Origin: Oscillospiraceae bacterium
GTDB lineage: Bacteria; Bacillota; Clostridia; Oscillospirales; Oscillospiraceae
Length of the DNA: 64,000 bases
Direction: 5' to 3'
Assembly (NCBI GenBank): GCA_021205095.1
Contig: JAJPYE010000043.1
Location: forward strand, 26,167-90,166
This document shows positions 35,695 through 44,228 of this stretch, piece after piece. Every line of letters begins with the position of its first letter. The first letter of the stretch is position 1. A program made the translations under genes and the position numbers. The notes under the pieces were generated by a model. The model saw only the letters and a program-made list of their open reading frames with translations. It made no database searches and was not told where the DNA came from.

Positions 35695-36495
35695 TTATAA
35701 ATTGAACCGAAGATTGGCCCACGTCAAAAACACCGGCACAGTGAAGCTGCCGCCGGACTGGGTATACCCGGCCATGTCCGAGGTCAGCTCCACCTCCAGC
35801 GAGGCCTCATATGCGTTCATTTCATTTTCCTGGAAGTAGTATTCCTCCAAGCCCACCGCAGACGCCATATAAAACGCCACCTCCGTAGCGTAATAGACCT
35901 CATAGGGTTCATCGCTGGCCACAGCTACCGCGTAATCCCCCGGCGACTCAGTGACTGCCTCATCATAGTCCGTCCAATAGATGTTCAGACCCACCACGGT
36001 CTCGGAAAGGTCGCTCACAAGCGCTGTCACCGTCACAGGACGCATCACCTCATAGCCGTTGAGGAACTCCAGAGGATTCAAGGCGTAGCCGCCCAGCGCT
36101 ACCTCCCAGAGAATCGCGCTTTGTCCATCCTGCCCCACATACAGCCAGGGAACAGGCTCATTCTCTTGAAGCGTCTCGTTCCACAAAATCGAATCGTCCA
36201 GCAACCGGGCATATATGCCATCCACTGTGTCTTCCGCCGCTATTACTGCGTCCTCTGCCGTTAGCTGCCGTCCCTGCTCCAGAGCAACGCGGGACTCGTA
36301 TGCCTGGGAGAGATATAACAGCTCCTCCACGGACAGGTCGGACAAGAGGCTCAGATCTACCGTCTCCACCTCCACCGTCTGAACCGTGGATTCCAGCCGC
36401 TCATCCTGCACCTGCAAAACGAATCCCGGCAGGAGCAAGCTCAGGCTTACCGTCAGCAGCGCCCCGCATATCCAGGCGGCTGTTTTTCCGTTCAT
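35695..36495 (-). CDS. Membrane-anchored extracytoplasmic protein of a two-component operon, unknown function
   Basis: Not recognised as a named family. The 266-residue protein has one N-terminal membrane segment (WICGALLTVSLSLLLPGFVL) followed by an acidic, probably extracellular domain of beta-rich character (VALGGYALNPLEFL, VGLNIYWTDYDEAV). It overlaps the histidine kinase gene by ATGA and is the last gene of the RR-HK operon. Such third genes often modulate the sensor kinase; that role is inferred from position only. Confidence 0.72.
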   Translation of the reverse strand: MNGKTAAWICGALLTVSLSLLLPGFVLQVQDERLESTVQTVEVETVDLSLLSDLSVEELLYLSQAYESRVALEQGRQLTAEDAVIAAEDTVDGIYARLLDDSILWNETLQENEPVPWLYVGQDGQSAILWEVALGGYALNPLEFLNGYEVMRPVTVTALVSDLSETVVGLNIYWTDYDEAVTESPGDYAVAVASDEPYEVYYATEVAFYMASAVGLEEYYFQENEMNAYEASLEVELTSDMAGYTQSGGSFTVPVFLTWANLRFNL

Positions 36496-37889
36496 ACCCG
36501 GCCTCCGTTCAAATCCACCGTGACGACGGTACCCTTCCCCTCCTTACTGCGAAAGGACATGGTTCCCCCGTGCAGCGCGGCAATCTCCTGACACAGCGCC
36601 AGTCCCAGGCCCACGCCGCCCTGTGCGCGGCTGCGGGATTTGTCCACCCGGTAAAAAGCCTCGGTAATGCGGGACAGCTCCGCCTCCGCCATCCCCCGGC
36701 CATTGTCTATCACCTGGATGCGGCAGCCGTCCTCTGTCATTTCCGAAGTAACATAAATGTTCCCAGGCCCGTCCATGGCCTTTCGGGCGTTGTCGACCAG
36801 ATTAATGACCAAGGATTTTACCAGATCCGCCTCCAAAAGGCACCGACCTTCCTGACAGCGGCATTGCAGCGTTATGTCCTGCTGGGTCATAGAGGGCCGC
36901 AGCATATGGACAAGTCCTTTTATCACCGCCGCGGGCGATCCCTCCGCCAGGGAGAAGTCCCGCTTTTTCAGCACCAGCAGATCCAGCAGCTTAAAGGACA
37001 GGCTCTCCAGCCGCCGCCCCTCGGAAAAGATATAGTTAGCCGCCTGCTGCTGTTCCTCCGGGGACAGGCTCTGGCTCCGAATCAGGTCGGCGTAGCCAAT
37101 GATCGAGGTCATGGGCGTTTTCAGCTCGTGGGCGAAGCTGCCCATGAACTCCTCCTGACGACGCATGGCGTCCTGGAGCTGGGCAATATTCCCCTCCACC
37201 TGGTCGGTCATGTAGTTGAAGTCCTCCGCAAGCTGCTGAAACTCGTCCCCGGAATGGATGTCCGCCCGGCTGGCATAATTGCCCCCGGCGATTTGCCGGG
37301 TCACGCGGGACAGCTTATACAGGGGCCGGGTCAGATAGGTAGCCATAGCCCAGCTCATTACCGCGCCCACCAGCACCACGGCCAGGAGTAGCCGGTAATA
37401 GATGGCAAGCTGACTGTCCCGCAGCTCGTACAGGTCGGACACGTCATAGACGGCGTCCAGATACAGGTACTCGCCATTCACCTGCAGCGTGCCGGAAACC
37501 TGGAGCTGACTGACACTCTCCTGGCGGTACAGGCGGACATAGCACCGTCCCTCCTCCCAGGAGGCGCTATCCGCAGTCTCAAAGGGCAGGGAGCCGCTGC
37601 GATACAGCACCCCGGAATCGCTGGAAAGGCGCAGGGCGCTCCACTGGGTATCGCTTTGGTCGTCCAGCTGGCGGAGCGTGGAGCCAAGGTCGGAAAGCTC
37701 GCTTTGCAGGGAAATGCTGTTTGCCAGCACCATGGTGTTTTCTATCATGCGATAGCTCTTTATGGCTGTGTCCCGCTGGTTTTCCAGGCTCTGCCGGAAG
37801 GAAACAGAAATGAGGATGCTTCCCCCCGCGCCGAACGTCAGCGCCAGCAGCATCACAATACACAGCATCATCCGCAGCCGGAATTTCAT
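36492..37889 (-). CDS. Sensor histidine kinase (HAMP, HisKA, HATPase)
   Basis: A 465-residue kinase. Two membrane helices (about 10-30 and 163-183) flank an extracytoplasmic sensor of some 130 residues. A HAMP domain follows (TRPLYKLSRVTRQI), then the H-box GSFAHELKTPMTSIIGYADL, the N-box LVINLVDNARKAM and the G boxes NGRGMAEAEL and GGVGLGLALC. It lies 1 bp after the response regulator gene. The nearby racemase promoter repeats make an envelope signal plausible. Confidence 0.95.
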   Translation of the reverse strand: MKFRLRMMLCIVMLLALTFGAGGSILISVSFRQSLENQRDTAIKSYRMIENTMVLANSISLQSELSDLGSTLRQLDDQSDTQWSALRLSSDSGVLYRSGSLPFETADSASWEEGRCYVRLYRQESVSQLQVSGTLQVNGEYLYLDAVYDVSDLYELRDSQLAIYYRLLLAVVLVGAVMSWAMATYLTRPLYKLSRVTRQIAGGNYASRADIHSGDEFQQLAEDFNYMTDQVEGNIAQLQDAMRRQEEFMGSFAHELKTPMTSIIGYADLIRSQSLSPEEQQQAANYIFSEGRRLESLSFKLLDLLVLKKRDFSLAEGSPAAVIKGLVHMLRPSMTQQDITLQCRCQEGRCLLEADLVKSLVINLVDNARKAMDGPGNIYVTSEMTEDGCRIQVIDNGRGMAEAELSRITEAFYRVDKSRSRAQGGVGLGLALCQEIAALHGGTMSFRSKEGKGTVVTVDLNGGRV

Positions 37890-37890
37890 A

Positions 37891-38544
37891 TTATGCCTCT
37901 AAGCGGTAGCCAACCTTTGGTATGGCTACCAGCCTGTCCTCCCAGCCCACCTTTCGGCGCAGGCGCTGGACGTGCAAGTCCACCGTCCGGCTGCCGCTGA
38001 CATATTCGCCGCCCCACACCCGCTCATAGATGGTCTCCCGGTACAGAGCGGTGTTGGGGTTCCGGGCGAAAAGAAGCAGCAGCTCATATTCCTTGTTGGT
38101 CAGGGCGATCTCCTGCCCGCCCCGGTGAACGGTCATGGAGCGGGTGTCAATGGTCAGGCCGCCTATCTCCAAAATGTCATCCATCTTGTTGTAGCGGCGC
38201 AGAACCACCTCCACCCGTGCCAGCAGCTCCAGCACCTCGAAGGGTTTGACAATATAGTCCTCCGCCCCCATTTTCAGGCCCTTCACCCGATCGTCCACAG
38301 CATTTTTCGCCGTCAGAAAGATAACCGGCATTTCCATGGGGCGGATATAGTCCATCAGGGCAAAGCCGTCTACGCCGGGGAGCATAACGTCCAGCAAAAT
38401 CAGGTCGAAGCGCTCCTGTTCCAATATATCTGCGGCAGAAAGACCGTCATATACGCAGGTACATTCATACCCCGCCCGCTGCAGGCTCATCCGTATTAAA
38501 TCGGATATGGGCCGTTCGTCCTCTACCACCAGGATGCGGATCAT
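37891..38544 (-). CDS. OmpR/PhoB-family response regulator
   Basis: A 217-residue regulator with a receiver (phospho-acceptor Asp in FDLILLDVMLPGVDGF, switch Thr in FLTAKNA, Lys in DYIVKPFEV) and a C-terminal winged helix (LTNKEYELLLLFARNPN, RTVDLHVQRLRRKVG). ATG 38544 follows GAGGAGGGA. Proteins of this class bind direct repeats with about 11-bp period, which fits the TGATGC repeats found ahead of the racemase and FemX-like genes; that link is inference. The gene follows mrp by 42 bp. Confidence 0.95.
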   Translation of the reverse strand: MIRILVVEDERPISDLIRMSLQRAGYECTCVYDGLSAADILEQERFDLILLDVMLPGVDGFALMDYIRPMEMPVIFLTAKNAVDDRVKGLKMGAEDYIVKPFEVLELLARVEVVLRRYNKMDDILEIGGLTIDTRSMTVHRGGQEIALTNKEYELLLLFARNPNTALYRETIYERVWGGEYVSGSRTVDLHVQRLRRKVGWEDRLVAIPKVGYRLEA

Positions 38545-38586
38545 CTGCGTCCCTCCTCTCTCCGGCTTACGACTTACCGCTTTCGG

Positions 38587-39414
38587 TTACAGCTTCTGGG
38601 CAAACTCCCACAGGGCGGATATATCCGCACTTTCCACCATTCCCTTGTCGCAGGCGGCGGCCAGGCTGGGATTCAGGGGCAGGCAGGCTACGTTTTCAAC
38701 GCCGAACCGGGCCGCGTCCTCCTGGATATGGCTCTCTCCGAAGATGGGCAGCTTCTGGCCGCAGCAGGGACACTCGTACCAGCTCATGTTCTCCACCAGG
38801 CCCACCACAGGTACGTTCATCATCTTCGCCATGTTCACAGCCTTTTCCACGATCATGGATACCAGATCCTGCGGCGTTGTGACAACCACCGCCCCATCCA
38901 CCGGCAGGGACTGGAACACGGTCAGAGGTACGTCTCCCGTTCCGGGAGGCATATCCACGAACATATAGTCCACATCGCCCCACACCACGTCCGTCCAGAA
39001 CTGCTTCACGGTTCCGGCAAGAATCGGCCCGCGCCAAATCACCGGGTCAGTCTCGTTCTGCAAAAGCAGGTTGATGCTCATGATCTTAATGCCGCCTGCA
39101 CTCTCCAGGGCCACAATACCGGCCTCGTCTCCCACGGGGCGCTCATGCAGACCAAAGGCCATGGGGATAGAGGGGCCGGTGACATCCGCGTCCAAAATAG
39201 CGACGCGCTTGCCGCTTTTCGCTGCGGCCAGGGCCAGCAGAGACGTGACCATGGATTTTCCCACGCCGCCCTTGCCGCTCATAACGGCGATAACCTTGCC
39301 CACATAGGACTTTCCGTTCAGCTCCTCCAAAAAGGACGCCGGATCCGGCTGCCGCTGGTCGCACTCTTCCGTGCAGCCATCGCAGCACTCGTTGTATTCA
39401 CATTCCTGGCTCAT
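38587..39414 (-). CDS. Mrp/NBP35-family iron-sulphur carrier ATPase
   Basis: P-loop ATPase that carries or assembles Fe-S clusters. The deviant Walker A is MSGKGGVGKSMVTS; VDMPPGTGDVPLTVFQSLPV and ECPCCG (bridging cluster CxxC) are present. The N-terminus has an extra Cys group (CEYNECCDGCTEEC), as in Nbp35-type proteins. ATG 39414 is chosen because AGGAG is 7 nt upstream; the ATG at 39420 would touch it. Its promoter overlaps a perfect 29-bp palindrome. Confidence 0.9.
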   Translation of the reverse strand: MSQECEYNECCDGCTEECDQRQPDPASFLEELNGKSYVGKVIAVMSGKGGVGKSMVTSLLALAAAKSGKRVAILDADVTGPSIPMAFGLHERPVGDEAGIVALESAGGIKIMSINLLLQNETDPVIWRGPILAGTVKQFWTDVVWGDVDYMFVDMPPGTGDVPLTVFQSLPVDGAVVVTTPQDLVSMIVEKAVNMAKMMNVPVVGLVENMSWYECPCCGQKLPIFGESHIQEDAARFGVENVACLPLNPSLAAACDKGMVESADISALWEFAQKL

Positions 39415-39453
39415 ATTCATTCTCCTAAAGAACAAAATTTGGTAAATACCACC

Positions 39454-39482
39454 TATCGCCCCAGTATTATACTGGGGCGATA
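39454..39482. promoter_or_regulatory. Perfect operator-like palindrome at the mrp transcription start
   Basis: Two 13-base arms (TATCGCCCCAGTA and TACTGGGGCGATA) flank a 3-base centre. The palindrome begins 2 bp after the mrp -10 and covers the likely start site, the position of a repressor operator. The cognate regulator is not identified. Confidence 0.75.
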
Positions 39483-39484
39483 TT

Positions 39485-39513
39485 AGTATATCCGTCCAGG
39501 TTCTCTTTGTCAA
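39485..39513 (-). promoter_or_regulatory. Consensus sigma-A promoter of mrp
   Basis: Minus strand TTGACA (39513-39508), 17 bp, TATACT (39490-39485). Confidence 0.85.
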
Positions 39514-39550
39514 CGTTGAAGATTTCTTTTCTATGTGATTGCAAGCGGAT

Positions 39551-41698
39551 TTATTTCTCCAGGCGTTTTCCCTTTCTTTCTCCCACAACACTGGCAAGCC
39601 AGTGCAGAACTCGCTGCTTCCGGCGCTGACGACGGGGTTCCTCCGGCGGCGGAACATCCAGAGGATTCTGCATAAAGCGGAGCTGGCAGCGGCGGGGCGG
39701 CTGACTGGTCTTGACATGGTGATAGTCACCGGCGCTGTCCATGACGCGGGCCTTTTCATTGTCGGCCATCAGCTCATCCATAATCGTAAACAGCTTCCGC
39801 CGTGTGGTCTCATCCTCCACCGGGCAGGCGATTTCCACCCGCCGCTCCGTGTTCCGGGTCATAAAATCCGCCGAGGAGATGTACAGGGCGGCGGTGCTTC
39901 GATCCCAGCCGAAGCAATAGATGCGGCTGTGTTCCAGATACCGGCCCACGATAGAAAATACGGTAATGTTCTCCGTCAGTCCCGGCACGCCGGGGCGAAG
40001 ACAGCATATGCCCCGTATGTTCATAACGATCTTCACCCCTGCCTGGGAAGCGGCGGCCAGCTTGTCGATAAGCTTGCGGTCTGTCAGGGAATTGAGCTTT
40101 AAGAAGATATAACCCTCGCTGCCCTTGGCCATCTCCCCGTCAATCAGCGCCATGACCCGATCCCGGAGCTGGAAAGGAGAGGCCAACAGCTTTTGATAGC
40201 GGCCCTTTAGATTCACCGTGGCGATATTCTGAAACAGAGCGGCCCCATCCGCGCCGATGACCGGGTCGGCAGTGATAAGAGACAGGTCGGTATAGAGCTT
40301 CGCGGTTTTTTCATTATAGTTTCCCGTCCCCACCTGGGTGATATATTGAAGCTGCCCCCGCTCTTTGCGGGTTATCTGGCAGATTTTGGAGTGTACCTTA
40401 ATCCCTTCAGAGCCGTACAGCACGGTGCAGCCCGCCTCCTCCATCCGCTCGGCCCACTGGATATTATTCTGCTCATCGAACCTGGCCCGCAGCTCCATAA
40501 CCACGGTGACATCCTTGCCGTCCTCAGCCGCAGCGCAAAGATATTCCACCAGCTTGGTCTTTGAAGCCAGGCGGTAGATGGTAATTTTAATCGAGCGGAC
40601 GCAGGGATCGCCCGCCGCCTCCCGGACAAGCTGCAAAAACGGCTCCATGCTGTCATAGGGGTAAAACAGCAGCACGTCCCGCTTCAAAATCTGGGGAATG
40701 AGCCGCTCGTTCTGCCGCAGAGACGCAGGCCATCTGGGCGTGTAAGGCGGCTCGCAGAGGGCCGCGGCGCTCTCCGGCGGCAGCAGGTCGATGATGCTGT
40801 ACACATAGCCCAGCTTTAAGGGCGCTTTGGAATAAAACACCTGGGCGGAGGAGAGATTCAGCTTCTGGCAGAGAAAATCCTCCAGAACAGGATTGGCGGA
40901 GCCCTGAATCTCCAGCCGAACCGGGGCCAGCCGGGTGCGCTTTTTGACCACCTTTTTCATGAGCTGGCGATAGTCCTCATCCACGTCATATGCCTCGTCC
41001 TCCGGGGCGATGTCCGCGTTGCGGGTGACGGATATAACCGCCCGCTGCGTCACCTCCACCGCCTGAAATACCTGTCCGGCATAAGCCAGAAGCACATCCT
41101 CCAGCAGCACAAAGCGTATGCCAGTCCCATCCAGCCGCAGAAAGGGCGGCAAATCCTGGGGTACCGGGATAATGCCGAAGCTGTTCTGCCCGTCCACCTT
41201 GAGGGCCAGGGCGATGTTCAGGCTCTTGTTCGGCAAATGGGGAAAGGGATGGTGCATATCGATAACCTGCGGAGACAGGAGGGGCAGAATATCCTCCCGG
41301 AACCAACGCTCCACCTGCTTGCGGGCCTTCCCCTCCAGGGCGTTCACATCCATACGGCATATGTTGCAGGTGCGGAGCTGACTCTCCAGTTGGGAAAACA
41401 CCTTGTCCCGCTGATGATACAGAGGCGGACAGGCCCGGAAAATGGCCTCTAGCTGCTGGGCCGGGGTGTCCCCGCTTTTATTGTCCACATGGGTCTGCTT
41501 CAGCAGCGTCATGTCTGTGAGAGATCCCACCCGCACCATGAAGAACTCGTCCAGATTGTTGGTAAAAATCTCCACAAACTTCATCCGTTCCATCAGGGGA
41601 ACAGCGGCGTCCCTGGCCTCCTCCAGCACCCGCTGATTGAAGCGGAGCCAGGACAGCTCCCGGTTTTGGGTATAGCGTGTATCGACCTCTGTGTTCAT
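39551..41698 (-). CDS. ppk1: Polyphosphate kinase 1
   Basis: Reversibly polymerises ATP gamma-phosphate into polyphosphate. The 715-residue enzyme has the N-terminal RELSWLRFNQRVLEEA, the PLD-like catalytic region with His in KVHSKICQIT and the second in GRYLEHSRIYCF, and SSADFMTRNTERRVEIACPV near the end. It overlaps ppx by ATGA, so synthesis and breakdown are co-encoded. Confidence 0.96.
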   Translation of the reverse strand: MNTEVDTRYTQNRELSWLRFNQRVLEEARDAAVPLMERMKFVEIFTNNLDEFFMVRVGSLTDMTLLKQTHVDNKSGDTPAQQLEAIFRACPPLYHQRDKVFSQLESQLRTCNICRMDVNALEGKARKQVERWFREDILPLLSPQVIDMHHPFPHLPNKSLNIALALKVDGQNSFGIIPVPQDLPPFLRLDGTGIRFVLLEDVLLAYAGQVFQAVEVTQRAVISVTRNADIAPEDEAYDVDEDYRQLMKKVVKKRTRLAPVRLEIQGSANPVLEDFLCQKLNLSSAQVFYSKAPLKLGYVYSIIDLLPPESAAALCEPPYTPRWPASLRQNERLIPQILKRDVLLFYPYDSMEPFLQLVREAAGDPCVRSIKITIYRLASKTKLVEYLCAAAEDGKDVTVVMELRARFDEQNNIQWAERMEEAGCTVLYGSEGIKVHSKICQITRKERGQLQYITQVGTGNYNEKTAKLYTDLSLITADPVIGADGAALFQNIATVNLKGRYQKLLASPFQLRDRVMALIDGEMAKGSEGYIFLKLNSLTDRKLIDKLAAASQAGVKIVMNIRGICCLRPGVPGLTENITVFSIVGRYLEHSRIYCFGWDRSTAALYISSADFMTRNTERRVEIACPVEDETTRRKLFTIMDELMADNEKARVMDSAGDYHHVKTSQPPRRCQLRFMQNPLDVPPPEEPRRQRRKQRVLHWLASVVGERKGKRLEK

Positions 41699-42606
41699 GG
41701 CTTCCCCTCCCAGTGCAGTACCTTTTCCATGAGATACCCTTCCCGCACGCCGCAGCGGCTGACCTGAATACGCTGACAGTCGTAACGCCGCACAATGGTT
41801 CGCAGCACGATCAGTCCGGGAAGGATGGTGTGCAGGCGGTCGGGGGCGGCGGAAAGCATAAGCTGCAAATTGCTTCGTCCCGGTTTTTTCAGCTCGTCAA
41901 ATATCTCCTCCAGCTCCTGCGCCATCAGGCTGTGGCAGTTATCCGGGCGGCCATAGAAGCGGTTCGCTATCTTGCAGGCTGCCCGTATGGTACCGCCCAC
42001 GCCGCACATATCCGCCGCCGGAACGGGTTTACTGTCCTGAGCCTTCAGGCGGTCTGTTATCTCATCCCGAATGGCCCGGCGCTCGGTCTTGCTTGGAAAC
42101 AGACCGCTGACATGTCGGCTGAACAGAGCCAGCGAGCCGGTGGGGACGCTGAAGGAGGACTGATAGGCCCCGTCCTGAAAGCGGACAAGCTCCGTAGAGC
42201 CTCCGCCCAGGTCTACCAGCAGCCCGTCCCGCAGGCTCATGCCCTGCAGCGCCCCCTGAAAGGACAGGCGGGCCTCCTCTTCCCCGGAAAGCACGTCAAC
42301 GGACAGGCCGGTGGCGTCCTCAATCTCCTCCAGGGCCTGGGCGGTGTTGGAGATATTCCGCAGCGGCGCGGTGGCGAAGGCGTACAGCTCCTTTACCTCC
42401 AGATTTTCCAGCAGCCGCTGACCAGCGTTCAGCACCCGGCAGGCGGTTTTTATCCCCTCCTGAGATAGTATGCCGTTTTCTATACATCCGGCAAGACCGG
42501 CGGTCTCCTTCTTATCCAGCAGACGCCGTGTCTTTCCCTCTCCATATCCATAGACGGAAAGCCGTATGGTGTTGGAACCAATATCCACGATTCCGCAGCG
42601 ATTCAT
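41695..42606 (-). CDS. ppx: Exopolyphosphatase / pppGpp phosphohydrolase (Ppx/GppA family)
   Basis: A 303-residue ASKHA-fold hydrolase of polyphosphate or pppGpp. Phosphate loops are IVDIGSNTIRLSVYG and LLVDLGGGSTEL; the catalytic Glu is in ATAPLRNISNTAQALEEIE. It is the short two-domain form without the C-terminal HD domain. ATG 42606 follows GAGGAGAAA. First gene of the ppx-ppk1 operon. Confidence 0.93.
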   Translation of the reverse strand: MNRCGIVDIGSNTIRLSVYGYGEGKTRRLLDKKETAGLAGCIENGILSQEGIKTACRVLNAGQRLLENLEVKELYAFATAPLRNISNTAQALEEIEDATGLSVDVLSGEEEARLSFQGALQGMSLRDGLLVDLGGGSTELVRFQDGAYQSSFSVPTGSLALFSRHVSGLFPSKTERRAIRDEITDRLKAQDSKPVPAADMCGVGGTIRAACKIANRFYGRPDNCHSLMAQELEEIFDELKKPGRSNLQLMLSAAPDRLHTILPGLIVLRTIVRRYDCQRIQVSRCGVREGYLMEKVLHWEGKP

Positions 42607-42738
42607 TTATTTCTCCTCTCTCCATGGAAAGTCTATACTGACAATATACCCTCTTATGTGTAAAGTTTATTATCAGCGGGCTGTAAAATTTAAGCAAACA
42701 TCTCGCGCATACTTTACAAATATTTTACCCGTACAAGA

Positions 42739-42767
42739 TTGCGGCGAAACACATCCTGTAATATAGT
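42739..42767 (+). promoter_or_regulatory. Promoter of the ECF S component-coaX operon
   Basis: TTGCGG (42739-42744), 17 bp, TATAGT (42762-42767). A small GCCCG-ATATA-CGGGC hairpin followed by A7 lies in the roughly 70-nt leader. Confidence 0.65.
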
Positions 42768-42840
42768 GTTGTAACGCCCGATATACGGGCAAAAAAAGCG
42801 CTGCATCCGCATGAAGGCGGAGCGGCAGCAGGAGGTTACT

Positions 42841-43437
42841 ATGAATACAAAGGCAAGAAGCGGCAAAATCCGCCGCATGACAGGATTGGCGCTGTTCACA
42901 GCTATCATCGTGGTGCTGACCATTCTCTGTACGTTCATTCGCTTTGGGCCGTTTTCCATCACCCTGGCCCTGGCTCCCATCGTCATCGGCGCAGCCATGT
43001 ACGGCAGCGGCGCGGGGGCCTATCTGGGAACCGTGTTCGGCGTGCTGGTGCTGCTGACCGGCGTTCTCGGCTGGGACGGAGGAACCGTTCTCTATCTGCT
43101 GGGGATTCACCCCCTGGCCTGCATCCTGATTTGCATTGGCAAGGGGGCGTTGTCCGGCTGGGCCGGTGGTCTGGTCTATCGGGCCATCGCTCCAAAGCAT
43201 GAAAAAGCCGCCGTGGTAACGGCGGGCATCGTCACGCCGGTGGTGAACACAGGCGTTTTCGTTCTGGGCATGGTCACGTTCTTTTTCAGTACGCTGGCAG
43301 AGTGGGCCGGAGGACAAGCGGTAATCTATTATATTATTGTGTCCCTGACCGGGGTAAACTTCCTGGTGGAGCTGGCGGTAAATATAGCCCTCTCCTCCGG
43401 CATTGTGCGCATTATCCGGGCAGGAAGGAAGGTATGA
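42841..43437 (+). CDS. ECF transporter S component, probable pantothenate transporter
   Basis: A 198-residue membrane protein with about six helices (GLALFTAIIVVLTILCTF, ITLALAPIVIGAAMYG, GAYLGTVFGVLVLL). ATG 42841 follows AGGAGG and is preferred over 42811. It overlaps the start of coaX, which phosphorylates pantothenate, so pantothenate is the likely substrate; such S components are often called PanT. Substrate is inferred from context. Confidence 0.85.
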   Translation: MNTKARSGKIRRMTGLALFTAIIVVLTILCTFIRFGPFSITLALAPIVIGAAMYGSGAGAYLGTVFGVLVLLTGVLGWDGGTVLYLLGIHPLACILICIGKGALSGWAGGLVYRAIAPKHEKAAVVTAGIVTPVVNTGVFVLGMVTFFFSTLAEWAGGQAVIYYIIVSLTGVNFLVELAVNIALSSGIVRIIRAGRKV

Positions 43438-43439
43438 CC

Positions 43440-44228
43440 ATGGGCGAGCTTCTGGCGGTGGACATCGGAAACACCAACATTGTCCTTGGCCGCATCGAAA
43501 ATGGAAAAATATTAAATATCGCCCGTCTGGCCACAGACCGAAGCGGCCTGCCCCCCGACTATGCTCTTCGTCTGCGGCAGACCTTCGCCATGGAGGGCAT
43601 CGACCCCAGCCGGTTCCAGGGCGCCATTATCTCCTCTGTAGTTCCCCAGGTAACAAACGCAGTCAAGGAAGCCGTCAAGCGGCTGCTGGGACTGAAAAGC
43701 CTCGTGGTGGGGCCGGAAATGCGCACGAATATGACCGTGGCCTTAGACGACCCCGGCAGTCTGGCCGCCGATCTGATCGCCGGGGCCGTGGGCGGACTTT
43801 CCTGCTACGCCCCGCCTCTCATCATCGTGGATATGGGAACCGCCTCCACCATCTCTGTCGTCGACGGAGACAGGCGCTTTCTCGGCGGGGCCATTATGCC
43901 GGGGGTAGGGGTCAGTCTGGCCGCCCTGACGGCAGGAACAAGTCTGCTGCCCGGCGTGTCCATTGAGGCCCCCGACCACTGTATCGGCGCCAACACAGAG
44001 GACTGCATGAAAAGCGGCGTGGCCTACGGCACGGCCTGCCAAATCGACGGCATGATCGCCCGCATGGAGGAGGAGCTTGGCCAAAAGGCCGTCGTGATAG
44101 CCACCGGCGGTCTGGCGGGGTGCATCGTCCCCCTGTGCCGCAGTGAGATTCAATACGACCCGGATCTGGTTTTAAAGGGCCTGTGGATCCTGTATCGGAT
44201 GAACGGGCCAGAAACGGGACGAGGGTGA
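43440..44228 (+). CDS. coaX: Type III pantothenate kinase
   Basis: First step of CoA synthesis. The ASKHA-type kinase has the phosphate loop AVDIGNTNIVLGRI, GPEMRTNMTV, DLIAGAVGG and the P/adenosine motifs IIVDMGTASTISVVD and GAIMPGVGVSLAAL. ATG 43440 lies 7 nt after AGGAAGG; ATG 43434, which overlaps the upstream stop, is the alternative. The last 57 nt overlap the 3' end of the convergent FemX-like gene. Confidence 0.94.
   Translation: MGELLAVDIGNTNIVLGRIENGKILNIARLATDRSGLPPDYALRLRQTFAMEGIDPSRFQGAIISSVVPQVTNAVKEAVKRLLGLKSLVVGPEMRTNMTVALDDPGSLAADLIAGAVGGLSCYAPPLIIVDMGTASTISVVDGDRRFLGGAIMPGVGVSLAALTAGTSLLPGVSIEAPDHCIGANTEDCMKSGVAYGTACQIDGMIARMEEELGQKAVVIATGGLAGCIVPLCRSEIQYDPDLVLKGLWILYRMNGPETGRG

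Noticed and set aside
39421..39759. N-terminal extension of the Mrp gene
   Set aside because: The longer frame runs through the consensus promoter and the palindrome and gives no Mrp-like sequence; the start with AGGAG at 39414 is better.
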